From Chloroflexota bacterium (lineage in GTDB: Bacteria; Chloroflexota; Anaerolineae; Aggregatilineales; Phototrophicaceae): 64,000 bases of DNA. The notes beneath the pieces are model-generated. The model saw only the letters and a list, made by a program, of their open reading frames with translations, was not told the DNA's origin and searched no databases. Positions 51,291 to 59,100 of this stretch are shown here, one piece after another. The stretch is from contig JACRPS010000008.1 in assembly GCA_016223085.1 (NCBI GenBank), forward strand, positions 246,265-310,264, in the 5' to 3' direction. The position numbers and the translations under genes are program-made. Numbering within the stretch: position 1 is the stretch's first letter; each line of letters begins with the position of its first letter.

Positions 51291-52526
51291 TTAGCCGCAG
51301 CCGCCACCGGTTGCGCCGCGTTTGCTCTTGAGCTGCACCTTCGACGTGTATTCCAGCGCCGCGAACGTCTCCGGGTTCGGTTTGGCGGCGGCGTTGCGCG
51401 CGCCCAGCGCCACCGGGAAGGCGTAGCGCAGGTGGTCGTCGCCCGCGTCCGGCAGCGCGGTCGAGGGGTTATACTCCTCGGCGGCAAAGGTCGCCAGCCA
51501 GTTGTTCACGCCGCCTTCGAGAATGTACACGTTTGGCACGCTTTCGGCGGTCAGCGTTTTCCACGCTTCGGTGGCGGCGGCCTCGTCGTTGCTCATGACC
51601 ACAAAGACCGTGTTGGCCGGCGCGGTCTGATAGTCGGCCACCTTCTGTAAAATCGTGTCGGGCGGCAGGCGCTCGGCGTCAAGAATGTGGAAGGCGTTGT
51701 AATCGGACTCGCTGCGCACGTCCAGCAGCCGCACGTTCAGGCGGTCGTTGTAGATCAGGCCGAGCAGTTCGGCGGGGTGAATCTGGACGGCACGCTCGGA
51801 CAATTGTGTTTCTTTTTCCGTTGCGATTTTCGCCCACTTGTCTTCAGTCGTCGGCATTCCGATGAACATCACCACCGCGCCCAGCAGCGCCAGCCCGCCC
51901 GCCGCGCCGTAACGCCATTTCGGTGCAGCCTTCAGGTCTTTCTTGCCGATGATCCGTTCCAACTGTTCGCCGCCCCAGAACATAAACAGCGCCATCAGCA
52001 CTACACCAAAGACGACCACGCCCATATCCACGCCGAACAGTTCATCCAGCGTGAAGCGCCCCAGATAGGTCGAGTGCCAGAACGACTCGAAGAAGCCGAC
52101 GGTTTCGCCAAACAGGAAGATGCCAAAAAACGCACCCAGGGCGAAGAACAGGCCATCGAGTTTAAACGTCGCAGCGGCCACCAGCGACGTGCCGGGGCAG
52201 AAGCCGCCGACGATGAACCCCACGCCCATAATCAGCCCGCCGACAATGCCGGGCATCAGGTAGGTCGGGTTCACCCAGACGAGGTTGAAGTCCAGAATGC
52301 CGAGCGCCGTCGTCAGGAAGATCAAGACCATTGCTACGACAATCGCCGTAAACATCACCTTCAGTACGGTCAAATCCTTAAAATAGAACTGCGCCGCCAG
52401 CAGCTTCGAGTTGCCAAAGCCGGAGACTTCCAGCACCGCGCCAAACGCGATGCCGATCAGCAGATACAGGATGTACTGGCCGCCCTGTCCGAGAATGTCC
52501 TGCACGGGTAGCGGAAACGGTGCCAT
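51291..52526 (-). CDS. YeeE/YedE-type sulfur transporter half fused to a degenerate rhodanese domain
   Basis: 411 residues. The N-terminal part (about 1-245) has some seven membrane segments and the conserved GGFCPGTS, the second Cys motif of YeeE/TsuA thiosulfate transporters. A soluble C-terminal part (about 260-355) resembles rhodanese: LLGLIYNDRLNVRLLDVRSE and VYILEGGVNNW. The catalytic loop reads VFVVMSNDEAAATEAW, so the usual Cys is Ser and sulfurtransfer is unlikely by the standard mechanism. A C-terminal GGGCG ends the chain. It is the last gene of the operon. Confidence 0.85.
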   Translation of the reverse strand: MAPFPLPVQDILGQGGQYILYLLIGIAFGAVLEVSGFGNSKLLAAQFYFKDLTVLKVMFTAIVVAMVLIFLTTALGILDFNLVWVNPTYLMPGIVGGLIMGVGFIVGGFCPGTSLVAAATFKLDGLFFALGAFFGIFLFGETVGFFESFWHSTYLGRFTLDELFGVDMGVVVFGVVLMALFMFWGGEQLERIIGKKDLKAAPKWRYGAAGGLALLGAVVMFIGMPTTEDKWAKIATEKETQLSERAVQIHPAELLGLIYNDRLNVRLLDVRSESDYNAFHILDAERLPPDTILQKVADYQTAPANTVFVVMSNDEAAATEAWKTLTAESVPNVYILEGGVNNWLATFAAEEYNPSTALPDAGDDHLRYAFPVALGARNAAAKPNPETFAALEYTSKVQLKSKRGATGGGCG

Positions 52527-52538
52527 CGGTCGTCCTCC

Positions 52539-53114
52539 CTAGTTCCACGCCTTGCGGACGAAGTACGCCAGCGCATAGGCCCCGGCGAACACCGCAAACA
52601 TAAAGACCCAGCTACCGACCGAGAGTGTCGCGCCGCCGGACAGCGCCTGCCCGGAGGTACAGCCGCGCGCCATCCGCGCCCCGTAGCCCATAAACGCGCC
52701 GCCGATGAAGGCCAGTAACCAGCGCCAGCGTACCGGCACGCGCGGCCCGCGATTGGTTTCCACCTTCAGCCGCCCGTTGAACCAGCCGGAGATGAAACCG
52801 CCGATGACCACGCCCACGCCGACAAACACCACCCAGCTATCCAGCGGGTTTTTGCTGCCGCCGGCCATATCCAGTAAGTACGGCGTGCGGTCAACGTGCC
52901 AGGGCACAAAAGCGTCTTCAATCCAGACGATGACGCGGTTCATGCCGCCGGACGCGCCGAGGCCATTGCCGGTGAGAAAGAACGCCAGGAACAGCACAAT
53001 TCCAAGCAGGATGCCACCCGTATAGGCGTTGACATACGGGCGGGTGGCGCGTTTCGTCAGCGTGATACGGATGTCCGACGACTGCGCCGGACGTTTTAAG
53101 GTCTGGGTCGTCAT
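52539..53114 (-). CDS. YeeE/YedE-type sulfur transporter, other half
   Basis: 191 residues with about four or five membrane segments. The motif MARGCTSGQALSGGATLSVG contains the conserved Cys of YeeE/TsuA, which relays thiosulfate through Cys-S contacts. In single-chain TsuA this motif and CPG(T) occur in one protein; here they are divided between two genes. Its start overlaps the upstream cytochrome gene by four bases (ATGA). Confidence 0.85.
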   Translation of the reverse strand: MTTQTLKRPAQSSDIRITLTKRATRPYVNAYTGGILLGIVLFLAFFLTGNGLGASGGMNRVIVWIEDAFVPWHVDRTPYLLDMAGGSKNPLDSWVVFVGVGVVIGGFISGWFNGRLKVETNRGPRVPVRWRWLLAFIGGAFMGYGARMARGCTSGQALSGGATLSVGSWVFMFAVFAGAYALAYFVRKAWN

Positions 53115-55624
53115 GAGGTTTGCTCCTTCGGGTTTAAGCCAGAGTCGTGGGCTTCTACTTCATCCCAGCCGCTAATCATCGCCTTGATGTTGGTCAGCGG
53201 CGTGTGGCCGGTGGTGGTCAGGTAAACGTGTGCCACGATGAACGAGGCGAACAGCCACGCGACAATCGTGTGCAGCGGCGCGAGGAACGGCAGGCCGCCG
53301 AGGCTGGCCGTCACGTCCGGGAAGTGCTGCGCGCCCCACATCAGAATGCCGGTGATGACCTGCGCCGGCAGCAGCACGTTCAAAATCATCAGGTAGGTCA
53401 TCTGCTGCAAGGGGTTCATCTTGCGCTGGCGCGTCTTTGCAAACGGGTGTTCCTCGCCCTTGAAGATGCCGCGCAGGTAGTACTTCGCCTGCATAATCGC
53501 ATCATTGAAGAACCCGTGTGGCTTCGGCAAAAACTGCTGAATTTCGCCGCTGGCAAGGTGATAGAACGCGGCCAGCGCGGCGTTGATGAGCAGGATGATC
53601 GCCAGGATGTTGTGTACCTGCACGATGTAGTCAAAGCTGAAGATACCAAACTTGTCCGGCTTGTGAATGACGAGGCCGGTGAAAATCAGGCCGAAGATCA
53701 GCGCGGTTTGCAGCCAGTGCCATTGGCGTTCGTAGACGGAGTACATGTACACGCGCTTGAGTTCCGCCTGCTGCGGTACGCGCCGCCGCACTGACAGATA
53801 ACGCAGGCCGCCGTGCAGCGTCACCCCGGCCAGCGTGCCGAGGAAAAACAGCACGCCCAGCCAGTCCAGCCAATCCACCGCGCTGTGGCCGAAGATGTAC
53901 AAACCGGCCTCGGCGGGTTTGAACTCGTAGCGCAGCGCGCCGGTGTCGTCGGTATGGAGGCCGCTGGCGGTAAACCCTTCCAGACTGGTAAACGTCGGCA
54001 ACGCGCCGCCCGGTGTGCGGTCGCTCAGGACCAGCGCAGCCGTCAGGCGCGAGTCTTCGCCGTGACAGGTGCGGCAGTCGCGGATGGCCCAGTCGCCCCA
54101 GGCGACGTTGTGATTGATGGCGAACGGCTGCACTTCGCCGACGATTTTTGCGTTCACAAATCCAGCCGTTTTCAGCCGCGCGGCAATAAATGTCTCTTTC
54201 GCGGCTGTATCAATCAGCCGTTCAGTGTCACTCAGCGCGCCGTCGCCGTCTACATCGAATGCCGCCAGCACGTCGGCGGCGTAGGTTTCGCCGTCGAAGT
54301 AGGCGGCCTTCACGCTGTCCAGCGGCACGGGCTGCGCTTCGTCGCCATACGCCCAGTACCACGATGTAACCAGATTAAACGGCGCGAGCGATTGGCTGCC
54401 GTCGGCGTTCGCGCGCGGCAGCATCACCGGCTGGTAGCCGGTCAGCAGCGCCGGGTCATCCGCCGCGAGGCCGCGCCAGGCGGTATGCGGGCTGCCATCC
54501 GCCGCCGGCACCGTCCAGTCCACCGACTCCAGCGCCGGAGCATACACCTGCGGGATGTGGCAGGTTTCGCAGGCCATCGCTTCGGTGTGGCGTTCCTTGT
54601 AGGGCAGCCAGTTGTGTGTTGCTTCGATGCTGTGGCACGATTCGCAGCGCCGCATCGTGTTGTTGATCTCCGGCGTGACGGCGCTTTGCCCCTTCGCAAA
54701 CTGGTGCAGTGGACGCTTGAGGTACTCGCCGAAGTCCATCCGGCGCGGGTCAAACACCAGATGGTCGGGACGGTCTTCGCTCGATTCTGTGAAATACACC
54801 GGGTTGTTCAGCGAATAGTGGCAGTTGGTGCAGTTCAGCACCCGTTCGGCGTGAACATCCCACGAGCGGGACAGCGCGTTTTTATCCGCCAGATTCAGAC
54901 CGGAACTGGAGAGGCGCTGCGGCGACATGACCTGCCCGGTCGTCAGCGTTTTGTACTGGCCGATGTCCAGCCCGGTCGCGTCGAACGTCAGCGGCGTTTG
55001 CGCGTCGGTATGTACCACACCGTGACACTGGCCGCAGGCGGCGCTGGTCGGGTCCTGCACCGTCACGTAGTCGCGTTTCAGCGCGCCCGTTTCGTCAAAG
55101 GCGGCGGCGTTGTATATCCAGCCGTTCCCCGTCTGCTCGACAATGCCCGTGCCGAGCAGCGTGGCCGTGTTGGCCCACGCGTAATCACCCGCTTGCAGCG
55201 CACTTACGCGGGCAGCATTGTTCGGCTGCGCCGTGTGGCACAGGAAACAGTTCATTTCCACCGCACCCGCCGGCACGTCCTTTGTGTTATTCAGGTACGC
55301 CGCCAGCAGATCATCACCATAACCGGGGGTGCTGCCGCCGGTGAAGGTGCTGACGCCGTTGTGTGTGGCGTTCTGCGTGATGAAGGCCGTGTCGTGGCAC
55401 TCGCCGCAGGTTTTGAGCGTGGACACCGGCTTGCCCGACCCGATGACGGGCGCGCCGTCCACGTCCAGCAGCGGGAATACCGGGTGCAGGGGCGAGGCGA
55501 CCGCCGGGCTGACCGGCGGTGCATCCTGCGCGGCGCTGAGGGTCGCCGTCAGGCCAACCAGCATCAGCAGCAGGCCGAGAACCAGCGTAACGAGGATAAA
55601 AGGTTGTCGTGTGCGTCGCATCAT
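53111..55624 (-). CDS. Heptaheme cytochrome c fused to a membrane cytochrome b domain
   Basis: 837 residues from ATG 55624, overlapping the octaheme gene's stop. A signal peptide/anchor (FILVTLVLGLLLMLVGLTAT) precedes an extracytoplasmic region with seven CxxCH sites: CGECH, CFLCH, CGQCH, CTNCH, CESCH, CETCH and CRTCH. Between the sixth and seventh is an EF-hand-like calcium loop, DVDGDGALSD. The C-terminal about 240 residues hold some five membrane segments with His in QWHWLQTALIFGLIFTGLVI, VQVHNILAI and VAHVYLTT, fitting a b561/formate-dehydrogenase-gamma type. It should pass electrons between quinone and the octaheme enzyme. Confidence 0.88.
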   Translation of the reverse strand: MMRRTRQPFILVTLVLGLLLMLVGLTATLSAAQDAPPVSPAVASPLHPVFPLLDVDGAPVIGSGKPVSTLKTCGECHDTAFITQNATHNGVSTFTGGSTPGYGDDLLAAYLNNTKDVPAGAVEMNCFLCHTAQPNNAARVSALQAGDYAWANTATLLGTGIVEQTGNGWIYNAAAFDETGALKRDYVTVQDPTSAACGQCHGVVHTDAQTPLTFDATGLDIGQYKTLTTGQVMSPQRLSSSGLNLADKNALSRSWDVHAERVLNCTNCHYSLNNPVYFTESSEDRPDHLVFDPRRMDFGEYLKRPLHQFAKGQSAVTPEINNTMRRCESCHSIEATHNWLPYKERHTEAMACETCHIPQVYAPALESVDWTVPAADGSPHTAWRGLAADDPALLTGYQPVMLPRANADGSQSLAPFNLVTSWYWAYGDEAQPVPLDSVKAAYFDGETYAADVLAAFDVDGDGALSDTERLIDTAAKETFIAARLKTAGFVNAKIVGEVQPFAINHNVAWGDWAIRDCRTCHGEDSRLTAALVLSDRTPGGALPTFTSLEGFTASGLHTDDTGALRYEFKPAEAGLYIFGHSAVDWLDWLGVLFFLGTLAGVTLHGGLRYLSVRRRVPQQAELKRVYMYSVYERQWHWLQTALIFGLIFTGLVIHKPDKFGIFSFDYIVQVHNILAIILLINAALAAFYHLASGEIQQFLPKPHGFFNDAIMQAKYYLRGIFKGEEHPFAKTRQRKMNPLQQMTYLMILNVLLPAQVITGILMWGAQHFPDVTASLGGLPFLAPLHTIVAWLFASFIVAHVYLTTTGHTPLTNIKAMISGWDEVEAHDSGLNPKEQTS

Positions 55625-57054
55625 TCCTGCTCCTCGCGCCCGCCCCAGGTGATGGGGTCGCCGTTGTAACCCAGCGCCAGCCAGTCCAGCCGCCCGCTTT
55701 CGCCGTGACAGTCGGTGCATTGCAGGGCGTTCTCCTTCGGCACGACCATGTGCGACAGCGTCCAGTTCATCTCCGTTTCGGCGAAACCGTACTGCCCGCT
55801 GTAGGGCAGGCCGGTGACCCGTGAGCCATTCTCCAGCGCCGAGTTCCAGTCAAACGTTGTCCAGTAGCCCGTTTCGCCGACGGTCTGCGGCTGAAGCAGG
55901 TAGTTGTAGAGTGTGTCATACGGCTGTCTGGCGACGTGAACCTTAAACGGCCAGATTTTGGCGTTCGGGTCGCTGATGTCGCCATTCAGCGGGTTAAGCG
56001 TGGTCACGCCGTCGGGGTCAAGCGGGTCGCCCAGCAGGTAGCGGTCAACTGTGCCGTTGAACCAGGCATAGGTGGGCATGATGTTGTCTTCGTAGACGAA
56101 GCTGCCCTTGATCTTCAGATACTCGTGCGGGCTTTCTTCGCGGGTGGGGTCGCCGGCGGTTGACCAATCCCAGACCATCTTGGTTGCCTCGCGGGTCGCA
56201 CCAGAGGGGATATGGCATGTCTGGCAGGCCACGCTGTCGGTGTGCGCATTCAGGCGCGAATCTTCATGCACCGTGCCGGTGTGGCAGTCGGTGCAGTAGA
56301 CCTGATTGGCATTATCCACGCTGACGGAAATCGCCCGCCCGCTGATCTCGTGGTTTTCCGTTTTGTGGCAGTCCACACACTGAAAATCGTAGCGCCCCAT
56401 GTGCACGTCCTGTTCCTCCGCCGGGAAGTACAGGCTTTCGTCCAGATCGCCATGTTTAACCGCGTTGCCGCCGCCACCGTTGAAGTGGCAGTAGCCGCAG
56501 TTTTCACGGGTGGGCGTGCCCACGCTGCGCGCCGCCGCCAGCAGGTCCACGCCTTCAGCCGGCAGCCCCGAAGCGGCTTTGGCATAGCCGCCGCTTTGAT
56601 CGTGGCACACCAGGCAGTCCACGTTGTTCGTGTCGGTAAAATCAAAATTGGCGTCGCTCCAGCCGTAACCGGCGTGGCAGCGGGTGCAGCCGGTCCAGTT
56701 TGACTGGATGCCGATGCAGAAGTTGTTAAGCAGATTGACCTTACCCACCTGCACCAGTTCGGTTTTGCCTTCCAGCGGCACGGGGTCGCTCAGCCAGGTA
56801 AAGTGCGCCGTGCCGGCCATCTCCTGCGCCGCGCTGGGGTGGCAGTCCAGGCAGGCGCGGGTCACGTCCTGGCCGGTGGCAAACGGCTCGTTCATGAGCG
56901 CCGCGTGGCTGACGTCCGGCAGGCGTTCCGGCACGTACTGCCAGGGGTCGTTGGTCGGCGTTTCGCTGGCCGATACAAACAGAATGATCGGCACAACCAC
57001 GATCAAAGCGGTGGCGGTCAGGCCGATCACCCAGATGTACTTAAAATCCTTCAT
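55621..57054 (-). CDS. Octaheme c-type cytochrome, tetrathionate reductase family (OTR-like)
   Basis: 477 residues from ATG 57054. One N-terminal membrane segment (YIWVIGLTATALIVVVPIIL) exports or anchors the protein. Eight CxxCH sites are present: CLDCH, CTRCH, CLVCH, CGYCH, CVDCH, CTDCH, CQTCH and CTDCH. The surrounding NNFCIGIQSNWTGC and HAGYGWSDANFDF fit the octaheme tetrathionate reductase family. Characterised relatives reduce tetrathionate, nitrite or hydroxylamine in vitro. With its cytochrome b neighbour it forms a quinone-linked redox module; direction of electron flow is not given by the sequence. Confidence 0.88.
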   Translation of the reverse strand: MKDFKYIWVIGLTATALIVVVPIILFVSASETPTNDPWQYVPERLPDVSHAALMNEPFATGQDVTRACLDCHPSAAQEMAGTAHFTWLSDPVPLEGKTELVQVGKVNLLNNFCIGIQSNWTGCTRCHAGYGWSDANFDFTDTNNVDCLVCHDQSGGYAKAASGLPAEGVDLLAAARSVGTPTRENCGYCHFNGGGGNAVKHGDLDESLYFPAEEQDVHMGRYDFQCVDCHKTENHEISGRAISVSVDNANQVYCTDCHTGTVHEDSRLNAHTDSVACQTCHIPSGATREATKMVWDWSTAGDPTREESPHEYLKIKGSFVYEDNIMPTYAWFNGTVDRYLLGDPLDPDGVTTLNPLNGDISDPNAKIWPFKVHVARQPYDTLYNYLLQPQTVGETGYWTTFDWNSALENGSRVTGLPYSGQYGFAETEMNWTLSHMVVPKENALQCTDCHGESGRLDWLALGYNGDPITWGGREEQE

Positions 57055-57077
57055 GTTTTGCCCCCTCACCCTGTTTC

Positions 57078-57105
57078 GCAGGGGCACGGCATGCCGTGCC
57101 CCTAC
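57078..57105. repeat. Short palindrome, GCAGGGG/CCCCTAC variant
   Basis: GCAGGGGCACGGCA plus TGCCGTGCCCCTAC, one mismatch. It stands between the ArsR gene and the octaheme cytochrome start. Confidence 0.85.
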
Positions 57106-57133
57106 CGAGATATGGACAGGTCTCCGTCCGTTT

Positions 57134-57457
57134 TTATTCCACAACGCTGGACTGTTTCTCCAGCAGGCCGCGCAGCATCTGCCGCATCACGTCCAGGATT
57201 TCGATCATACGTGGTTCGGCTACCCGATAGATGACCGACGTGCCGTCACGCTCGGCTGTGACCAGCCCGCGTTCGCGCAGAATCGCCAGATGGCGCGAGA
57301 TGGTCGGCTGCGGCGTGTTGAGCGCCTCGACCAGCGCGTTGACGTTGCGCGGCTGTTCGTGCAGCGCGTATAAAATTTGAATCCGTTTGGGGTCGCCTAC
57401 CGCCTGGCAAATGTTGCGGTGGAGCAGTTCCAGTTCTTCGTTAGAGGGTACAGCCAT
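57134..57457 (-). CDS. ArsR-family winged-helix regulator
   Basis: 107 residues. The winged helix has GDPKRIQILYAL, NALVEALNTPQPTISRHLAI (recognition helix) and VTAERDGTSVIYRV (wing). The only Cys is C17, so the two-Cys persulfide switch of BigR/SqrR is absent, as are the metal sites of classical ArsR. It is the first gene of the sulfur operon and probably its repressor. The signal is unknown. Confidence 0.88.
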   Translation of the reverse strand: MAVPSNEELELLHRNICQAVGDPKRIQILYALHEQPRNVNALVEALNTPQPTISRHLAILRERGLVTAERDGTSVIYRVAEPRMIEILDVMRQMLRGLLEKQSSVVE

Positions 57458-57574
57458 ATACCGTTCATCCGCATATCCGAATATAACAATAGTGTCGCTC
57501 TGTCGTGCAGTAGTCCCTAGTGCCGTTTATCCTGTTGGCTATGTGATAAATGTCACAAACGAGCTGATGGGGTC

Positions 57575-57626
57575 GCCGGAGGCTGGAAGCCATCCGGCTG
57601 AACGAAAAAGCCACCTGAAGGTGGCT
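57575..57626 (-). repeat. Composite hairpin element, copy C
   Basis: Read on the minus strand: AGCCACCT-TC-AGGTGGCT (57609-57626), then TTTTTCG, then GCCGGA...TCCGGC (57575-57598). This is the third/fourth hairpin pair of the composite family. It lies downstream of the DUF2795 gene in the same direction. The rest of the gap 57458-57793 holds only the palindrome at 57693. Confidence 0.8.
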
Positions 57627-57692
57627 GGCAGACGATTCTTGTGTTTCTCTAAAGTAGTTTCTCGAAACAAATCAACGAAAAAACGTGCATCC

Positions 57693-57720
57693 GTAGGGAC
57701 ACGGCATGCCGTGTCCCTAC
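57693..57720. repeat. Short palindrome, GTAGGG/CCCTAC family
   Basis: Perfect 28-bp palindrome: GTAGGGACACGGCA followed by its reverse complement. Confidence 0.88.
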
Positions 57721-57793
57721 AAAAACATTCGTTAACTTACTTTAGTTGAGGGGCGGGCGCCCCTTCTGTAAGAATTCGACGCGGCTGATGAAG

Positions 57794-57988
57794 CTAAACC
57801 CGCTTCAGATCGCCGATGGCTTTGGTGACGGCGGTGGGTTTTTCGTAGCGTTTATCCGGCAGGCGCTTGAGGGTTTTCATGATCTCATCGTCCGCGCCGT
57901 TCTTTTCCGCAGCAGCCACGAGCGTTTGTTTATCGGTTGGATAGTGGATGCCAGACAAAAACTTCTGGATTTGGGTGGGATTTGGCAT
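57794..57988 (-). CDS. DUF2795 domain protein
   Basis: 64 residues covering one DUF2795 domain (IQKFLSGIHYPTDKQTLVAA, then ADDEIMKTLKRLPDKRYEKP). A strong ribosome site, AAGGAGGT, lies six bases before the ATG. The family is small, helical and of unknown function, often in stress or DNA-related settings. Confidence 0.85.
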   Translation of the reverse strand: MPNPTQIQKFLSGIHYPTDKQTLVAAAEKNGADDEIMKTLKRLPDKRYEKPTAVTKAIGDLKRV

Positions 57989-58079
57989 GTTGCGACCTCC
58001 TTTTTGCCCACCTTACGGCCAGCGTTTTAGAATCGCCCAAATCCGGTATATGAAGTTTGTCAGAAGCGGGGGGATGAAA

Positions 58080-58107
58080 GTTACCAGTTACCGGTTTCCA
58101 GTTGCCA
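58080..58107 (+). repeat. Tandem heptamer repeat (four units, GTTNCCA type)
   Basis: Units GTTACCA, GTTACCG, GTTTCCA, GTTGCCA in exact phase, within the 519-base gap 57989-58507. Confidence 0.65.
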
Positions 58108-58153
58108 GAAGTTGGGGCGCCTTGGATTCAAAAGGGTTGTTTGGTAATGCGTT

Positions 58154-58284
58154 GCCGGAGGCTGGAAGCCATCCGGCTGAATGAAAAAAGCCACCTGAAG
58201 GTGGCTAACAATGACTTCTGTAGTCTCAGCCTGCTTTTAGCAGACTTACCAAAGGGATCCAGCTAGGGGACTTCCAGCCCCTAG
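58154..58284 (-). repeat. Composite multi-hairpin element, copy D
   Basis: Minus-strand order: CTAGGGG/CCCCTAG (58263-58284), an AGTCTGCT/AGCAGGCT-like hairpin near 58222-58242, AGCCACCT/AGGTGGCT (58189-58206) followed by TTTTTT, and GCCGGA/TCCGGC (58154-58177). It matches copy B hairpin for hairpin. It lies downstream of the small minus-strand genes at 58508-58934. Confidence 0.8.
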
Positions 58285-58423
58285 CGGCTTAGTTGCCGTG
58301 CCAGAACCGCGCGCGAATACCTTCCGCCGGAAAGCACGCTTCAACCTCGCGCCTGCGTATATACTCGTCAACTGTTTATGATCTGAAAAAACACTAAGAT
58401 ATCTAAAACGATCAATGTGATGA

Positions 58424-58458
58424 TAAATAAAACTCCTACGGCATACCAACAGTAGGAG
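58424..58458 (-). terminator. Terminator of the small minus-strand genes
   Basis: On the minus strand CTCCTAC (58458-58452) pairs with GTAGGAG (58439-58433) and is followed by TTTTATTT. It lies about 50 bases after the stop of the 53-residue gene. Confidence 0.65.
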
Positions 58459-58507
58459 GTAACTACAAAAAAGCATCCGGCAGCAGGGTGTGTTTTTTCG
58501 TCTCTCT

Positions 58508-58669
58508 CTAAGCCCCCATAAAATCCACTACCGGCAGGGGCAATTCCGGTGCTGAGGATAGTCTTTCACTACTATGAATTCGTTTACCGACCTTGAATGT
58601 AAATACGGCGAGTAGCAATAAAGCTACGTGAATTCCGCCAATCACTACGCTGAATTTAATTATCTCCAT
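58508..58669 (-). CDS. 53-residue single-pass membrane protein
   Basis: A short gene: MEIIKFSVVIGGIHVALLLL followed by AVFTFKVGKRIH gives one N-terminal membrane segment, and the tail ends ELPLPVVDFMGA. The start codon lies inside the end of the upstream 92-codon frame (overlap 14 bases), the arrangement of a translated pair. A terminator follows. No family is recognised. Confidence 0.6.
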   Translation of the reverse strand: MEIIKFSVVIGGIHVALLLLAVFTFKVGKRIHSSERLSSAPELPLPVVDFMGA

Positions 58670-58934
58670 TATTTACCCGGCTACCTTTATCACTGAGGGC
58701 TTGCAGCGCCTTTGCCTTTAAGGCTGTAATCAACAAATCGAAGTCGGCAATTTCTTCCAGCAGACGCCTTTCGTCCGTTGTGATTGTGCCTGCATTATTG
58801 CGGAAGATCAGTTCCTGCACGTATTCCTGCTCTTCAGGGGATACCTCGAACGCAAGAATTTATTCGGGGCTTGCTTTCTCAACCAGATAATTCAGGAATT
58901 TATCGTACAGGGATAGGTGACTGATCGCGGCCAT
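58656..58934 (-). pseudogene. Small helical protein gene interrupted by an in-frame TAA
   Basis: The 92-codon frame begins MAAISHLSLYDKFLNYLVEK and continues after a TAA at codon 25 (58862-58860) with ILAFEVSPEEQEYVQELIFR. Both halves look protein-like and fit one small helical protein that I recall as common in Chloroflexota, where this position carries Glu (GAA). A single G-to-T change explains the stop. Either the gene is dead or the base is a sequencing error. The downstream 53-residue membrane gene overlaps its end. Confidence 0.65.
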
Positions 58935-59027
58935 TTCACACCCTCACACTCCAAATTCAATTGAAATTATACTCGATTTGTTATCTCTCTTTCCTTTGCC
59001 AATCGGCGTGTTGAAAATTGCGATCAT

Positions 59028-59054
59028 GCAGGACACGGCATGCCGTGTCCCTAC
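59028..59054. repeat. Short palindrome, one arm shortened
   Basis: GCAGGACACGGCA and TGCCGTGTCCCTAC; a member of the GTAGGG/CCCTAC family with one G missing in the left arm. Confidence 0.8.
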
Positions 59055-59100
59055 AAGAAATTTCCTCAAAACTCACTACTGTTTTGCCAACCGCCAACCG

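Noticed and set aside
53813..55669. 618-codon plus-strand frame opposite the heptaheme cytochrome
   Set aside because: Rich in Arg/His/Gln without domains, and the minus strand has seven CxxCH sites and coupled starts.
57134..57457. ArsR regulator as a BigR/SqrR-type persulfide sensor
   Set aside because: Only one Cys (C17) is present, so the two-Cys switch cannot form within one chain.
2267..59054. Palindromes as a CRISPR array
   Set aside because: Copies are scattered one by one over the window, not regularly spaced, and no cas genes are present.
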